The notes under the pieces were generated by a model that saw only the letters and a list, made by a program, of their open reading frames with translations, ran no database searches and was not told where the DNA came from. From NCBI GenBank assembly GCA_003222245.1, contig QHVH01000027.1:1-44672 (forward strand): DNA of 44,672 bases, in the 5' to 3' direction. This DNA is from Blastocatellia bacterium AA13. Lineage in GTDB: Bacteria; Acidobacteriota; Blastocatellia; UBA7656. This document shows positions 8,644-19,300 of the stretch, piece by piece (positions within the stretch are counted from its first letter, which is position 1; the number at the start of each line of letters is the position of its first letter). Made by a program: the position numbers and the translations under genes.

Positions 8644-10941
8644 TCAGTTTTGTCCGGCGGTTCGCGCGTGACCGGCCTGATCCAGAACTTCCCGCACTTT
8701 CCTTGCGAGTGAGTCGGGTGTGAATGGCTTTGGAAGAAATGGTCTGCCGGCTATCGAGAACCCATTCGATCCGACTACTTCATCCGTGTAGCCGGACATG
8801 AACAGCACTTTCATCTCGCTCCGAATCGAAGCTACGCGGTCCGCGAGCTCGCATCCGTTCATCTTCGGCATAACCAGATCCGTCAGCATAAGGTGAATCG
8901 GCCCGCCGTACTGCTCACAGATCAGGAGCGCTTCACGCCCGTTTGACGCCTGAAGCGCCTGGTAACCCGAGCTCGTCAGTATCTCCGTGCACAGGCTGAG
9001 AAGCGTCTCGTCATCCTCGACTACAAGTATCGTTTCGCTTCCGGCGCGAGTCGCCGCACCCGCCTCGTCGAGCGTCGATTGCTGAGATTCACTGTCGACG
9101 CGGGGCAGGTAGATCCTGAAAGTCGTCCCGATACCGATTTCTGTTTCAACGGCTATCTCACCGCCGCTCTGCTTGATGATGCCGTATACCGTAGAGAGAC
9201 CCAGTCCTGTTCCCTTACCGAGTTCCTTTGTAGTGAAGAAAGGTTCGAAGATCTGCGAGGCCGTTTCCGCATCCATGCCGCAGCCGGTATCGGTAACGGA
9301 AAGCGCGACGTATTCGCCGGGCGCGAGGTTTTCGTGGGCGGAATTGTCCCCCTCCGAAACATAGACATTCCCGGTTCTGATGAAGAGCCTCCCTCCATTG
9401 GGCATTGCGTCACGAGCGTTGACCGCAAGGTTGACGATGACCTGCTCTATTTGACCGGGATCAGCTTTAACCCTGCCAAGTCCTGGAGACGAGACTGCTA
9501 TGAGCTCAGTATCCTCGCCGATGAGCCGCCGCAGGAGCTTGTTCACATCGTCAACCAGCGCGCTCAGATCGATGACGACGGGGACAAGCATCTGCCTCCG
9601 GCTGAACGCAAGCAGTTGTCTCGTGAGAGACTCCGCGCGCTCTCCTGCTTTCAGCACTTGTTTGACGCGGTCATGCGCGGGGTTGCTTCGTGGCAATCCA
9701 TCGAGCGCCATTTCGCAATAGCCTATAATCGCGGTGAGAAGATTATTGAAGTCGTGAGCTACTCCGCCGGCCAGGCGGCCTATTGCTTCCATTTTTTGCG
9801 AGTGAAGAAGCTGCGCCTGCAGCATCTTCCGGTCGGAGATATCGCGAATGTGTCCCTGGACGCCGATTTGTTCGCTTCGGTCGTTGAAAATCGGACCCCA
9901 GGAGCCCGAGCACCACTTTGATTTTCCGTCTCTGGTTACGAGCTTGAATTCCTCGTCGCTGCACTGCCGGCCATCCACGAGATTGAGCCATAATGTCGAA
10001 AGCTTCGTCAGGTCGTCGGGATGCACGAGCGAGAGAAACTGGTGATCGGAGGCCTCTTGCGCGGTGTAACCGGTGAGAACCTGCACGGCCGGATTTACGT
10101 AGGTGACTCGGCCTTCCAGGTTGAACGAAAAGATGACGTCCGAGGTGTTGTTGAGTATGAGACTGATTCTTTCGGCAGCTACCAGGCGCTCTTCAGCTCG
10201 AACAAAGTACAGACGACATGTGGCATAGATAATGGCAATGAGGGGAAGAGGAGCAACAAGCGCCGCTATACCTTCCTGGCCGACCGCCACGGCGGGTTCA
10301 CCCGCCGCTATAGAAGGTTGGCCGATGGCCATGTGGACCAGTCCCGCGGTTGCCGCGCTCGCTATATAAGTCAGGCTCGCCCATGAGTAGTTCACCTTCC
10401 AAAGCGTGAACAACGGAACACGGCGCTTGAGTGATTGATGCGTCGCAAGCAGCAGCGAGTTCAGGAAGAAGTAAATGATCGAAAGCCCAAGCAAGGCGGC
10501 GAGGAATACAGCGCCTTTGAGCCCGCCGGCTGTGAGCCAGAAGATCTCCGTGGAAACCGAAACGGCGATTGCCATCAGCGCCGGACCGCCGAGCCTGCTG
10601 GTCCACCGATCCGAAGTCCGATATGAAACAAAAGACGCTTCCGTCACCGCTACCAGCGTCGCGCCCGCGGGCCCGAAGACGACGGCGGCCAGGAACACGA
10701 AGACATCGGCGGGCGTGATCACCGCCTGCGTTCCGGGCACTCTTGTCGGCTTCAGGCTTGCGAGCAGCGCGAGAACCATAAGCGCGGCCACGGCGAGCTT
10801 GTCGGACTCTTTGGACATGTGCAGGACCTGATCAATCGCCCACGCTGTGACCAGAAGCCCCGCACTTACGGTCGTCCACCAATAAACGCGGACGCCGCGG
10901 TTATAATCCGACATATCAATCAGAGGCCGCGCTTGTTCCAC
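8644..10941 (-). CDS. Membrane-bound hybrid sensor histidine kinase (PAS, HisKA, HATPase, REC)
   Basis: A 765-residue signal-transduction kinase. About residues 18-245 form an integral-membrane sensor with six to eight hydrophobic helices, followed by a PAS domain (about 255-372, NNTSDVIFSFNLEGRVTYVN), a HisKA dimerisation domain with the phospho-accepting His396 in GGVAHDFNN, a HATPase domain (VNARDAM, DTGCGMD, GTGLGLSTVYGI) and a C-terminal receiver with Asp688 in LMLTDLVMPKMNG. The receiver has no output domain, so the phosphate must pass to another protein. The start is a GTG overlapping the TAG stop of the upstream S8 protease (TAGTG), so both are made from one message and probably translated in coupling. 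The ligand is unknown; the protease could release or destroy it, but that is speculation. Confidence 0.92.
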   Translation of the reverse strand: MEQARPLIDMSDYNRGVRVYWWTTVSAGLLVTAWAIDQVLHMSKESDKLAVAALMVLALLASLKPTRVPGTQAVITPADVFVFLAAVVFGPAGATLVAVTEASFVSYRTSDRWTSRLGGPALMAIAVSVSTEIFWLTAGGLKGAVFLAALLGLSIIYFFLNSLLLATHQSLKRRVPLFTLWKVNYSWASLTYIASAATAGLVHMAIGQPSIAAGEPAVAVGQEGIAALVAPLPLIAIIYATCRLYFVRAEERLVAAERISLILNNTSDVIFSFNLEGRVTYVNPAVQVLTGYTAQEASDHQFLSLVHPDDLTKLSTLWLNLVDGRQCSDEEFKLVTRDGKSKWCSGSWGPIFNDRSEQIGVQGHIRDISDRKMLQAQLLHSQKMEAIGRLAGGVAHDFNNLLTAIIGYCEMALDGLPRSNPAHDRVKQVLKAGERAESLTRQLLAFSRRQMLVPVVIDLSALVDDVNKLLRRLIGEDTELIAVSSPGLGRVKADPGQIEQVIVNLAVNARDAMPNGGRLFIRTGNVYVSEGDNSAHENLAPGEYVALSVTDTGCGMDAETASQIFEPFFTTKELGKGTGLGLSTVYGIIKQSGGEIAVETEIGIGTTFRIYLPRVDSESQQSTLDEAGAATRAGSETILVVEDDETLLSLCTEILTSSGYQALQASNGREALLICEQYGGPIHLMLTDLVMPKMNGCELADRVASIRSEMKVLFMSGYTDEVVGSNGFSIAGRPFLPKPFTPDSLARKVREVLDQAGHARTAGQN

Positions 10942-13052
10942 TAAGGTTCTCCGAAAGTAGCTGTTTCAGTTAAGCCTTCTGCAAGGGTCATGCCCTCTGC
11001 AAGGGTCATTCCTTCCGCGAGAGTCATACCCTCGGCCAGAGTCATTCCTTCGGCAAGTGTCATCCCTTCGGCAAGAGTCATGCCGTCGGCCGTAATAACG
11101 CCTTCAGCCAACGTCATTCCTTCCGCCAGGGTCATGCCCTGTCCTAACGCGATGCCGGCGCTCAACGAGGAGCCTGCTATGAAAACGCCGTTGATTCCTA
11201 CGATCACCGCCGCATCAATGACGCCGGAGCTTATCAGGCCGCTGCTAGTAATCGAAGCCTCATTCAGCGTCACCGTGGAAGCGACCCAGACGAGCCGAGG
11301 ATCATAGATCGCCTGGTACTTAGAAAATAAGCTCGTGCCGGCGAGAATATGCGAGCCGCCGGCAAAGATATACCCGCCCCATGAAAAAGTCACTCCGCCC
11401 AGGGTCGAAGAGGCATCTGGGATCGCGGCTCCGGAGGCGAGGATTGAATCGCCGACGTGCAGTTGGTTGTGCTCGATCTTGGAACTGATGTCGGTTGACA
11501 GCACTCCGGCCAAACGAATCGCTCCGTCGATGTTTAGCAGTCCGGCCCCCTGACGCGCGAGATTCGCTCCGGGCGCCTGCTGAGCCGTGTATTGTAAGAT
11601 CGCTTTGATCAAGGGCGGCGTGAGACCGGGATTGCGCTGCAACATCAAGGCGACGGTTCCAGCAACCACGGGCGCGGCCACCGACGTTCCGCTTAGCTCC
11701 ATGAACGCCGGTGAAATCCCGCTCTGGTGCAACTGGGGGAAGCTGCGAACAAGAAAATTATTCGTTGACTCGGCTGAAATCAACCTATTGCCCGGCGCTA
11801 TAAGATCGGGTTTCAGCAGATTGTCGAATTTCTTCATGCCCAGATCGTCGAGCCAGTATCCGCGCGTCGGCCCTCGCGAGCTGAAGCTCGTCATCGAGTC
11901 GTCGCCGCGCGTGTTTGTAGAGTGAGTATTGGCAGCCCCGACAGTGATCACGGAAGGATCGTCTCCCGGTGAAGTTATGCTTCCATACTGCTCGAGACCC
12001 GCAATGGTCTTGCCGTAATTGCCTGCCGCTGCCACGACGGTGATGCCCGCAGCTATGGCCTTTCGAGCGGCGCAGCAGAGCGGATCTAAAGAATATGAGT
12101 CGCTGGACGTGGAGCCGAGGCTCAGGTTCATTACTTTGATATTACGTGCGACTCGGTTTTGAATCGCCCACTCCATACCGGCGATCACGTCGCTAACTTG
12201 CCCTAAGCCGTATTCGTCGAGCACACGAATGTCGATCAGGTTGGCGTTTGGAGCGATTCCTTCAAAGCCGGCCGATCCGGCGCTTCCTTTATTACGGCCC
12301 GCCGCGATGCCGGCTACATGAGAGCCGTGGCCGTAGCCGTCTACATTGCCGGTCAGGATCGGCAAGGGTAGGGCGGCGAGATTTTCGAACGAATTCAAAA
12401 TTGAATTAGCGGAGACAATATCGACGGCGATTGCGACGCGAGACAGCAGAAGGTTCCCGCTGAAATCGGGATGATCCGCCATTATGCCTGAGTCAAGAAC
12501 CGCGATCCCAACGCCGCTTCCGTCAAGTCCGCTGAAGGAGCCTAATAAGGGCTGATATATTCGCTGTAGATCGGCGCCGGTGGCAGCTTCCAGGTGGCTG
12601 GATTCTTCTCTGACGAGGCAATCGGGGCTAATGTAATCGACATCCGCCATTGTGGATATGGCGGGCAGGCTGGCCTTTGGCAGGTCCGCCAGCACGGCGT
12701 TAAAAGATGAAAACTGTTTCTTCACGAGTCCGCCCTGAAGCCCGACAGAGTGCAAAAACTCTTGCGAGGGCGGGGCGCTCGTCTGAAGGATTACCTGAAC
12801 TCTTCCCAGATGGGAGTCCTCCCAAATGAGATTCACATTGTCGTCAAGAGCTTTCTTTAGATCCTTGGAGAGTTTGTTTACAGAATGGCCGCCTCCGTGT
12901 TTTTTAGGACGGCCCTTGTCGGGAATTAACAAGCTCACCGGCGCAATTAAGATGATCAGCGCTGTCCAGTTTGCCAGGAGCTGTGTCGAGATAAATCGGC
13001 TCCTTGCAAAAATCCGTCGAAAAGGCGAGCGGACGATTCGAGTGTGCCTCAT
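10941..13052 (-). CDS. Secreted subtilisin-family (S8) protease with hexapeptide-repeat tail
   Basis: A 703-residue protein starting at ATG 13052, with AGGGGG about six bases upstream. A hydrophobic export segment lies at about residues 27-44 and an I9-like propeptide at about 80-150. The S8 catalytic domain runs from about 175 to 515, with Asp187 (AVLDSGI), His242 (GHGSHVAG), the oxyanion Asn345 (AAAGN) and Ser457 (LSGTSVAAP). Residues 520-635 form a beta-rich region of unknown fold. Residues 639-693 consist of about nine GMTLAE hexads (two of them variant: GVITAD and GLTETA) suggestive of a short beta-solenoid or surface-attachment tail. Codons differ among the hexads, so the repeat seems kept at the protein level. 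It is the first gene of an operon with the downstream hybrid kinase. Confidence 0.93.
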   Translation of the reverse strand: MRHTRIVRSPFRRIFARSRFISTQLLANWTALIILIAPVSLLIPDKGRPKKHGGGHSVNKLSKDLKKALDDNVNLIWEDSHLGRVQVILQTSAPPSQEFLHSVGLQGGLVKKQFSSFNAVLADLPKASLPAISTMADVDYISPDCLVREESSHLEAATGADLQRIYQPLLGSFSGLDGSGVGIAVLDSGIMADHPDFSGNLLLSRVAIAVDIVSANSILNSFENLAALPLPILTGNVDGYGHGSHVAGIAAGRNKGSAGSAGFEGIAPNANLIDIRVLDEYGLGQVSDVIAGMEWAIQNRVARNIKVMNLSLGSTSSDSYSLDPLCCAARKAIAAGITVVAAAGNYGKTIAGLEQYGSITSPGDDPSVITVGAANTHSTNTRGDDSMTSFSSRGPTRGYWLDDLGMKKFDNLLKPDLIAPGNRLISAESTNNFLVRSFPQLHQSGISPAFMELSGTSVAAPVVAGTVALMLQRNPGLTPPLIKAILQYTAQQAPGANLARQGAGLLNIDGAIRLAGVLSTDISSKIEHNQLHVGDSILASGAAIPDASSTLGGVTFSWGGYIFAGGSHILAGTSLFSKYQAIYDPRLVWVASTVTLNEASITSSGLISSGVIDAAVIVGINGVFIAGSSLSAGIALGQGMTLAEGMTLAEGVITADGMTLAEGMTLAEGMTLAEGMTLAEGMTLAEGMTLAEGLTETATFGEP
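10974..11138 (-). repeat. 18-bp tandem repeats encoding GMTLAE hexads
   Basis: About nine 18-bp units at the 3' end of the S8 protease gene. The second and third positions of many codons vary between copies (the Glu, Gly, Thr and Leu codons all alternate), so this is not a recent slippage expansion. One unit is diverged (GVITAD). Confidence 0.85.
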
Positions 13053-13431
13053 GTGACCCCCTTGTAACTTCTTTACATCTTCGTCCCTGGTTCTTTTCGG
13101 TGAAGCTGAATTGCGCTCATTGTCGCGCGCAGCATTGGGGGCAACGTTAAGTTTGTCGAAGCGCTCTATAGGCGCGTATCGTTTGTGAGGGAGGGGTGTC
13201 TTGGTTGCGTCCGAGATAATGTATCAGCCATCGAAAGACGTGTCGAGGCCTGGCAAACATAGTTCACATTCATTCCGATTTAATTCTCTGAAAACAGACA
13301 GTAATCTTTACGTTTTTCCAAGTCGGTTTGGTAACTCAATTGCTCGGGCGGTTCGAGAAGAGAACGGCGCGCGATGGGAGCGGACATTCCGTCCACCCCA
13401 TCACGCGCCGTTTCTGACAAAGGACTGAGTG
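13053..13431. other. Intergenic region between the S9 and S8 protease genes
   Basis: It contains the terminator of the S9 gene at 13363-13412 and, in the part nearer 13053-13200, the promoter and leader of the S8 protease operon. No clear -35/-10 pair was recognised, and no gene is supported. Confidence 0.5.
13363..13412 (-). terminator. Intrinsic terminator of the S9 peptidase gene
   Basis: A 16-bp stem (13363-13378 with 13397-13412) in which 15 positions pair normally and the remaining one forms a G-U wobble only when read on the minus strand. That identifies it as serving the minus-strand gene ending at 13432. Read in that direction the stem is followed by CTCTTCTCG, a moderately T-rich tract. 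Confidence 0.75.
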
Positions 13432-15912
13432 TTACTTTGCCGCTGCCTCTGAGGATCGAGGGCCGGCATTCTTGACGTATTTATCCATCCAGTTGATCAT
13501 CTCCGCCAACGTGTGAAATACGGATTCGCGGCCGGTGTATCCGTGCGCTTCATAAGGAAGAGTGACATATCGAACGGTCGCGCCGTGTCCCTTCAATGCC
13601 GCGTAGAATCGTTCCGACTGAATCGGGAAAGTACCGGAGTTGTCGTCCGCTTCGCCGTGAATCAACAGAATAGGTTCTCTTATTTTGTTCGCGTACCAGA
13701 ACGGAGACATCTTCGCGTATATATCCGGCGCCTCCCAGAAGGTGCGCCGTTCGCTCTGGAAACCGAACGGAGTCAACGTTCTGTTATATGCGCCGCTGCG
13801 CGCGATTCCGGCTCGGAAAAGATCGGAATGCGCGAGCAGATTCGCCGTCATGAATGCCCCGTAGCTGTGCCCGCCGATTCCAATCCGATTGCGATCGACC
13901 ACGCCCATTTCGACGACCTTGTTCACCGCGGCTTCGGCGCTGGCGACAAGCTGTTCGACATAGTTGTCGTTGGCGGTCTCGCCCGGTCCTATGATCGGCA
14001 TCGTCGGATTGTCGAAGATCGCATACCCTTGCGTAAGCAGGAAGAGGTGCGATATGCCGCTTACGCGCGTGAAGCGATATGGCGAGCCTGAGATCTGTCC
14101 CGCTGTGTCCGAATCGGTGAACTCGCGAGGATACGCCCACATCAGCATCGGCAGCCGCTCGCCTTTCTTGTAGCCGGGAGGCAGGTACAGCGTGCCCGAG
14201 AGCTTCACGCCGTCCTTTCGCTGGTATGTAACGAATTCCTTCGTCACTCCGGCAAGCTGCGGCGCTGGATCTTTGAACTGAGTAATCGCCCGTTTACTGC
14301 CCGACGCAAGATCTCGAACATAGAAATTTGGAGGATCGTTCGAAGTCTCGTATTCGGTCAGCAGTGTCTTGACTTGATCGTCGAGCGGAGCGACTACTGA
14401 CTCATATGCCTTCTCCCCGCAGTGGAACAGGCGCTCGGTCTTGAGGGTTTTCAGGTCGAGACGATCGAGAAACGGACGATCGCCTTCCGCCGAGGCGCCG
14501 AGACCCGAGAGATATATAGAGTCGCCGTTCTGAATTATCGCTCCTCCACCGAAGCCGCCGCCGCGGCCCCCGCCAAATCCGCGTCCGCCGTTGTCGCGCT
14601 TGACTACCGGAGTGCCGGGATTACCGTAAGAGTCCTGTTGCCTGCGATCCCATAACTTTCGAGGTTCGGCTCCTGCTTCAAGAATCCAGGTGCGAGTTCG
14701 TCGAGTAGCGCGATCCGACTCGCTTAGCAGCGCAATACCTTTTTCGGTATATGAGATTCCGCCGAATCTCCATTCCGTTTTTGTAACCTCAACCGGCGCG
14801 CCGGTGAAAGGGGCGGTCAATGCAACGACTCGGTCGTGAAACGGTACTTTGTTTCTCGGATTGCCCTCATCGAGCGCTTCTACCCAGGTTATCGTAGCCG
14901 GTTGATCGGGCCGCCAACGGTAGGCGCGCGGTCCCGCCTGCACTCCGTTGATCGGTATGCCTTCGCTTGAAGGAAGGTCGGCGATTTTCTTCACGACCTC
15001 GCCGCGGCGATTCCATATCTCGACCTCTCGCGGGAATCCGTTCATCGGAACGAGCCTCGAAAAAGGCCTCTTGATTCGCGAAACGAGTATGTACTCGCCA
15101 TCCGGCGAGGCCGATATGTTCTCGAGAATCGCAGGCTTTCCCACGATGGTCTTACGGCCGGTCGCGCTGTCGATGACGGCGAGCTGGCTCGTGAAGTAGT
15201 AGTCGAAGAGATCCTCATCGTGGTTTGTTTTGATGAGATCTTCGTAGGTGGCAACCGGAGCTGCTTTGCCCCGGTTTTCCTGAATGTTCGGGCCGCTGGG
15301 AACGGCTGGGTCCGCTGGAGCCGGACCGCGGCCGGCCGGTACGAGCTGGCATATGAGGCTCGCGCCGTCCTTCAGCCAGTCGGAGGCATCGCCGCTCGTG
15401 CTGTTCAGCCTGTCCGAACCGGTCACCAATCTGGATCTCCCCGTCGCGGTGTCGGCGACCCAGAGCTCGATACCGTTCTCTTTGGTGTTAGTGAATGAGA
15501 GATGTTTGCCGTTCGGCGAAAAACTCACGTCGCCCAGGTTTGCGTTCGGAGGAACCGTTACCTTGATTTCCGATCCGTCGGCAATCGACTTGAGAGTGAT
15601 TCCAGTAACTGTGCCGCCTCGCTGCTGGCGGCCGTTTGTTTTTGGATTGATTCGGGTTCCGGCGATCCGATGTATCGGTTCGGCCAGATCGGCAATCGTA
15701 GGCATGCTTCGCCGAGAGAGCAGGGCGATCGCATGATGATCCGGGGACACAATCACGCTCGGAGTCGGAGCCGCATCCAGCATATCGACTATGACTTTCG
15801 GCGGAGTTAAATAACCTGAAGCCGCGCCGGCTTGTTGTCGAGTCTGTCCATACTGGACAGCCGACGCCGTCATCAAGAGCGCAACAGCAAAGGCAAACGT
15901 TCTCTTTCGCAT
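13432..15912 (-). CDS. Exported S9 family peptidase, glutamyl-endopeptidase-like
   Basis: A serine peptidase of the prolyl oligopeptidase family, closest in pattern to the glutamyl endopeptidases (S9D) known from plant chloroplasts and bacteria. The start at ATG 15912 is preferred over an upstream frame extension because GGAGG lies eight bases before it and it opens a signal peptide (MRKRTFAFAVALLMTASAVQ), giving 826 residues. The first two thirds form a beta-propeller with a Gly-rich loop (RGFGGGRGGGFGGG). The C-terminal alpha/beta-hydrolase domain has Ser683 in GGHSYGAFMTANLLAHS, a candidate Asp in LLIHGEADDN and His790 in PYEAHGY. It probably degrades oligopeptides in the periplasm. It is transcribed alone and ends at a clear terminator. 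Confidence 0.9.
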   Translation of the reverse strand: MRKRTFAFAVALLMTASAVQYGQTRQQAGAASGYLTPPKVIVDMLDAAPTPSVIVSPDHHAIALLSRRSMPTIADLAEPIHRIAGTRINPKTNGRQQRGGTVTGITLKSIADGSEIKVTVPPNANLGDVSFSPNGKHLSFTNTKENGIELWVADTATGRSRLVTGSDRLNSTSGDASDWLKDGASLICQLVPAGRGPAPADPAVPSGPNIQENRGKAAPVATYEDLIKTNHDEDLFDYYFTSQLAVIDSATGRKTIVGKPAILENISASPDGEYILVSRIKRPFSRLVPMNGFPREVEIWNRRGEVVKKIADLPSSEGIPINGVQAGPRAYRWRPDQPATITWVEALDEGNPRNKVPFHDRVVALTAPFTGAPVEVTKTEWRFGGISYTEKGIALLSESDRATRRTRTWILEAGAEPRKLWDRRQQDSYGNPGTPVVKRDNGGRGFGGGRGGGFGGGAIIQNGDSIYLSGLGASAEGDRPFLDRLDLKTLKTERLFHCGEKAYESVVAPLDDQVKTLLTEYETSNDPPNFYVRDLASGSKRAITQFKDPAPQLAGVTKEFVTYQRKDGVKLSGTLYLPPGYKKGERLPMLMWAYPREFTDSDTAGQISGSPYRFTRVSGISHLFLLTQGYAIFDNPTMPIIGPGETANDNYVEQLVASAEAAVNKVVEMGVVDRNRIGIGGHSYGAFMTANLLAHSDLFRAGIARSGAYNRTLTPFGFQSERRTFWEAPDIYAKMSPFWYANKIREPILLIHGEADDNSGTFPIQSERFYAALKGHGATVRYVTLPYEAHGYTGRESVFHTLAEMINWMDKYVKNAGPRSSEAAAK

Positions 15913-16311
15913 CGCGAACCTCCCGTTTCTCCACTGCATTTTTATTTTTTGAGAGGGGCATTCTATCAACATAGAGCCCGCTCGGCTATGAGAAAGGCGG
16001 AGAAAGCGGGAGTCCTTTGACCAAACGAAAGAGGCTGGGGCTTTGAAGGAGTAGGGGCTTGAGCCCTGATCCCATCCATCCCTGCGTCCGCCAACTACCG
16101 GTCGTGCGGCGATCCACATTCATCGGTGAGGTTCTTACTATGGAGCCTCAGATTGTCAGCCTGTATAGTTGCCTCCATCATGAGGATTACCGAGCGCCGT
16201 GCAATGACTTCCTCGCCGATTTAAGCTCGTCTTTCGCGCCGACAATTCTCCTTTACATTGATTGCCAATTCGATTATTAACTGCTCAGCCGGATTCCTGG
16301 GGGACAGGGAC

Positions 16312-19300
16312 GTGACAATACATACCTCAACGCGCATTAAACGACGCTTGATTACGGCAGCGGTCTATTTTGCCGTCATTGGCGGCTCTTTAACTCTGGC
16401 TTCTTATCGAATGCACGCTCAGGGCGAGTTCGCGATTCAGGCGGCGCCTGGTGCGACCGTATCTAACACGCCGTCCGTAAAGCCATATTTCTCACTTTCG
16501 ACGAACCGAACGTATGGGACTTATGATCGGGCTCGGGTCTGGATCAATTATCGAGGCATCGATCATCTGGATTTTCGCGTGTATCGGGTGATAGAGCCGG
16601 TGAAGTTCTTTGAACAACTAAACGATCCTCATAAGATGGGAGCCAAAGAGAAGGGCGACGTCGCCTCATCCTATCAGCAGAGCCCATCGGTGCTCGAAAA
16701 GCTCCGCGGCTTCAAGGTCTCTATCTTCACGGCGATCCGAGACTATTTCCGCAGGCAGCTGCATCACGAATCGCGCGAGGCGTTCAATCAGAAGTTTCGA
16801 AGCCAGGGTGATCGCGTGCCGCTCAACGTCGCGGATTACGCGAGAGTGCCGCTCTTGAACCCCGACCAGATGGTGAGTACCTGGCGCGAGGCGCTGCCGC
16901 CGCTCGAAAACGAATACGACACGCGGATGGTCACGCTCGGCAGGCGTGAACCCGGCGTCTACCTGGTCGAGAGCGTCAACGAAGATCTGAGAGCCTACAC
17001 GATAGCCATCGTCACCGATCTGTCGCTCGTCACCAAGACTGCGCCAAGCGGGGAGATCGTCGTCTACGCCGTCGATCGAAAGAGCGGCGCTCCGCGCGAA
17101 GGAGCGCGCATCGAGATCGCCAAGGGAAAGAAGACGCTCGGGAAGGGCGTAACCGACAAGAGCGGTATCGCGAGAACAAAGGTCGAGGTCCCGAAGGAAC
17201 GTAGAACTCAGGTTCCCGATGAAGATGTCGATCCCGACGCCCCCTCGAGTGAAGTCGGCAAGAACAACTTCCTGGTGCTGGCGACGGACCGCGATAACTT
17301 TGCGATCTCCGATCTTGATCCGTTCTATTTCGCGGGAGGGGGAGGAGAAGGCGAGGGAGAAGGCGAGGGAGAAGGCGAAGAAGCGAGCGAAGAGAGCGGC
17401 TCGAATGGAATCACGGGATATATCTACACGGATCGGCCCGTTTATCGGCCCGAACAGAAGGTCTACTTCAAAGGCATATTGAGAAGGCTCGGACCGGCGG
17501 GGTACGAAATTGGCTCGCGTGCCGCGAAAGTCTCTATCGAAGACCCCAACGGCGGCAAGGTATTCGAGAAGGATCTTCCGTTGTCGCCGCGCGGAACCTT
17601 CAACGGCGAGATAGGCGTCGCTTCAAATGCGGCGCTTGGAACCTACCGAATAATCGCTCGCGCCGCGGATGGAGTGACGACCAGTTATTTCGAGGTTCAG
17701 GAATACAAGAAACCCGAATACAAGGTCACCGTTTCCACTCCCAAGAAATTCGTCAACGCCGGTGAGACGACCAGCTTCAACATAGAGGCAAAGTACTTTT
17801 TCGGCGAGCCCGTCAAAAACGCCGACGTGCAGTATTACATCTATCGATCGCGCTATTACCAATGGTGGTGGTACGGCGACGAAGACAGCATCGATACCAG
17901 CGAAGACGAGAATCCGGAGGAGAGCGGGAACGAGTACGGCTACGGCAATGACATGGTAAAGGATGGACAGGCAACGCTGGACGCCAAAGGCCATTTGCAG
18001 GTCGAATTCAAAGTACCGGAGCCGGACGACAAACAGCTCTATGACTACTCATATCGTCTGGAGGCGCAGGTCACGGATTCTTCGCGCCGAACCATCGAGG
18101 CAAAGGCGAGCTTTGTAGGTACGCGGGGCAGCGTTGTAGCGCTCGCAACGACTGATCGCTACGTCTATTACAAAGACGATTATGCCAAGATCAAAATCAA
18201 CACTTCCGACTATGAGGGCAAACCCGTCTCAGCGAAGGTGACGTTGAAGTTCATCAAGAGAAGCTGGGACCGCATAGAGAAAGAAGATCCGAATCACAAA
18301 AAGTACTATGAGTATTCTTACCACGAGACGGATCTATCGTCCGCCGATGTCGCCACCAGCTCTCAGGGCGACGCATTCTATGATTACAAGGTTCCCGAGC
18401 TCGGTCTGATTGAAGTGAAAGCCGTAATTCACGAAGGTAAAAGAGACGTGGTATCTCTTGGCGGCTATATCTATACGGTGGATCGCAGCGAGCGGTGGGC
18501 GGACTTCGCCGTCGAAGACTACAGCTCGATAAAGCTCGTGCCTGATAAAAAGTCGTATCAACCGGGTGACACAGCCCATGTGCTTGCGATGCTGCCCGCC
18601 GATAAGACTCACCTTCTCGTAACAACCGAGCTGTCCGGGGTCATGACTGCGCGCACGATGGAGGCCGCCTCGCGAGCCGTCATGATCGACGTGCCCATCG
18701 AAGGCCGCTTCGCACCTAACGTCTATCTCTCGGTGGCCTATGTTAAGGACGGCGAGATGGTCACACACGACAAGCTGCTGAATGTTCCGGCTCGGAATAA
18801 ATTCCTAAATCTCGAAATACTGGCGGACAAGAAACAATACAAGCCGCGCGAAGCAGCCCAATATACGGTGCTGGCGCGCAATTCCGACGGCTCACCCGCG
18901 GCGGGCGCGGAGCTCAGCTTTGGTCTGGTCGACGAAGCGATATACAGCGTCAAGCCGGATCAGACGCGCGACATTCGAAAAGCGTTCTACGGCCGACGGT
19001 ACAATCAAGTCAGAACGAATTTCTCGGTTTCATTCAGCTTTTCGGGCTATTCAGGCGACAAGCGGGTTCGACTGGCTTCCAACAAACCTAACTATCAGCT
19101 CGCGGATTTCAAGAATGAAGGCCAGTATGCCGAGCCGATGATTCGCAAGGATTTCAAGGACACTGCATTCTGGCAGCCCGATCTGGTGACCGGAGCGGAC
19201 GGCAAGGCCGCCGTGAACGTGACTCTGCCGGACAACCTGACTACCTGGCGGGCGACGGCTCGCGCCGTCACCTCCGACACCAAAGTAGGATCGGCGATAT

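Noticed and set aside
9079-9921. 280-residue open frame antisense to the membrane histidine kinase gene
   Set aside because: It is a shadow of the kinase coding strand.
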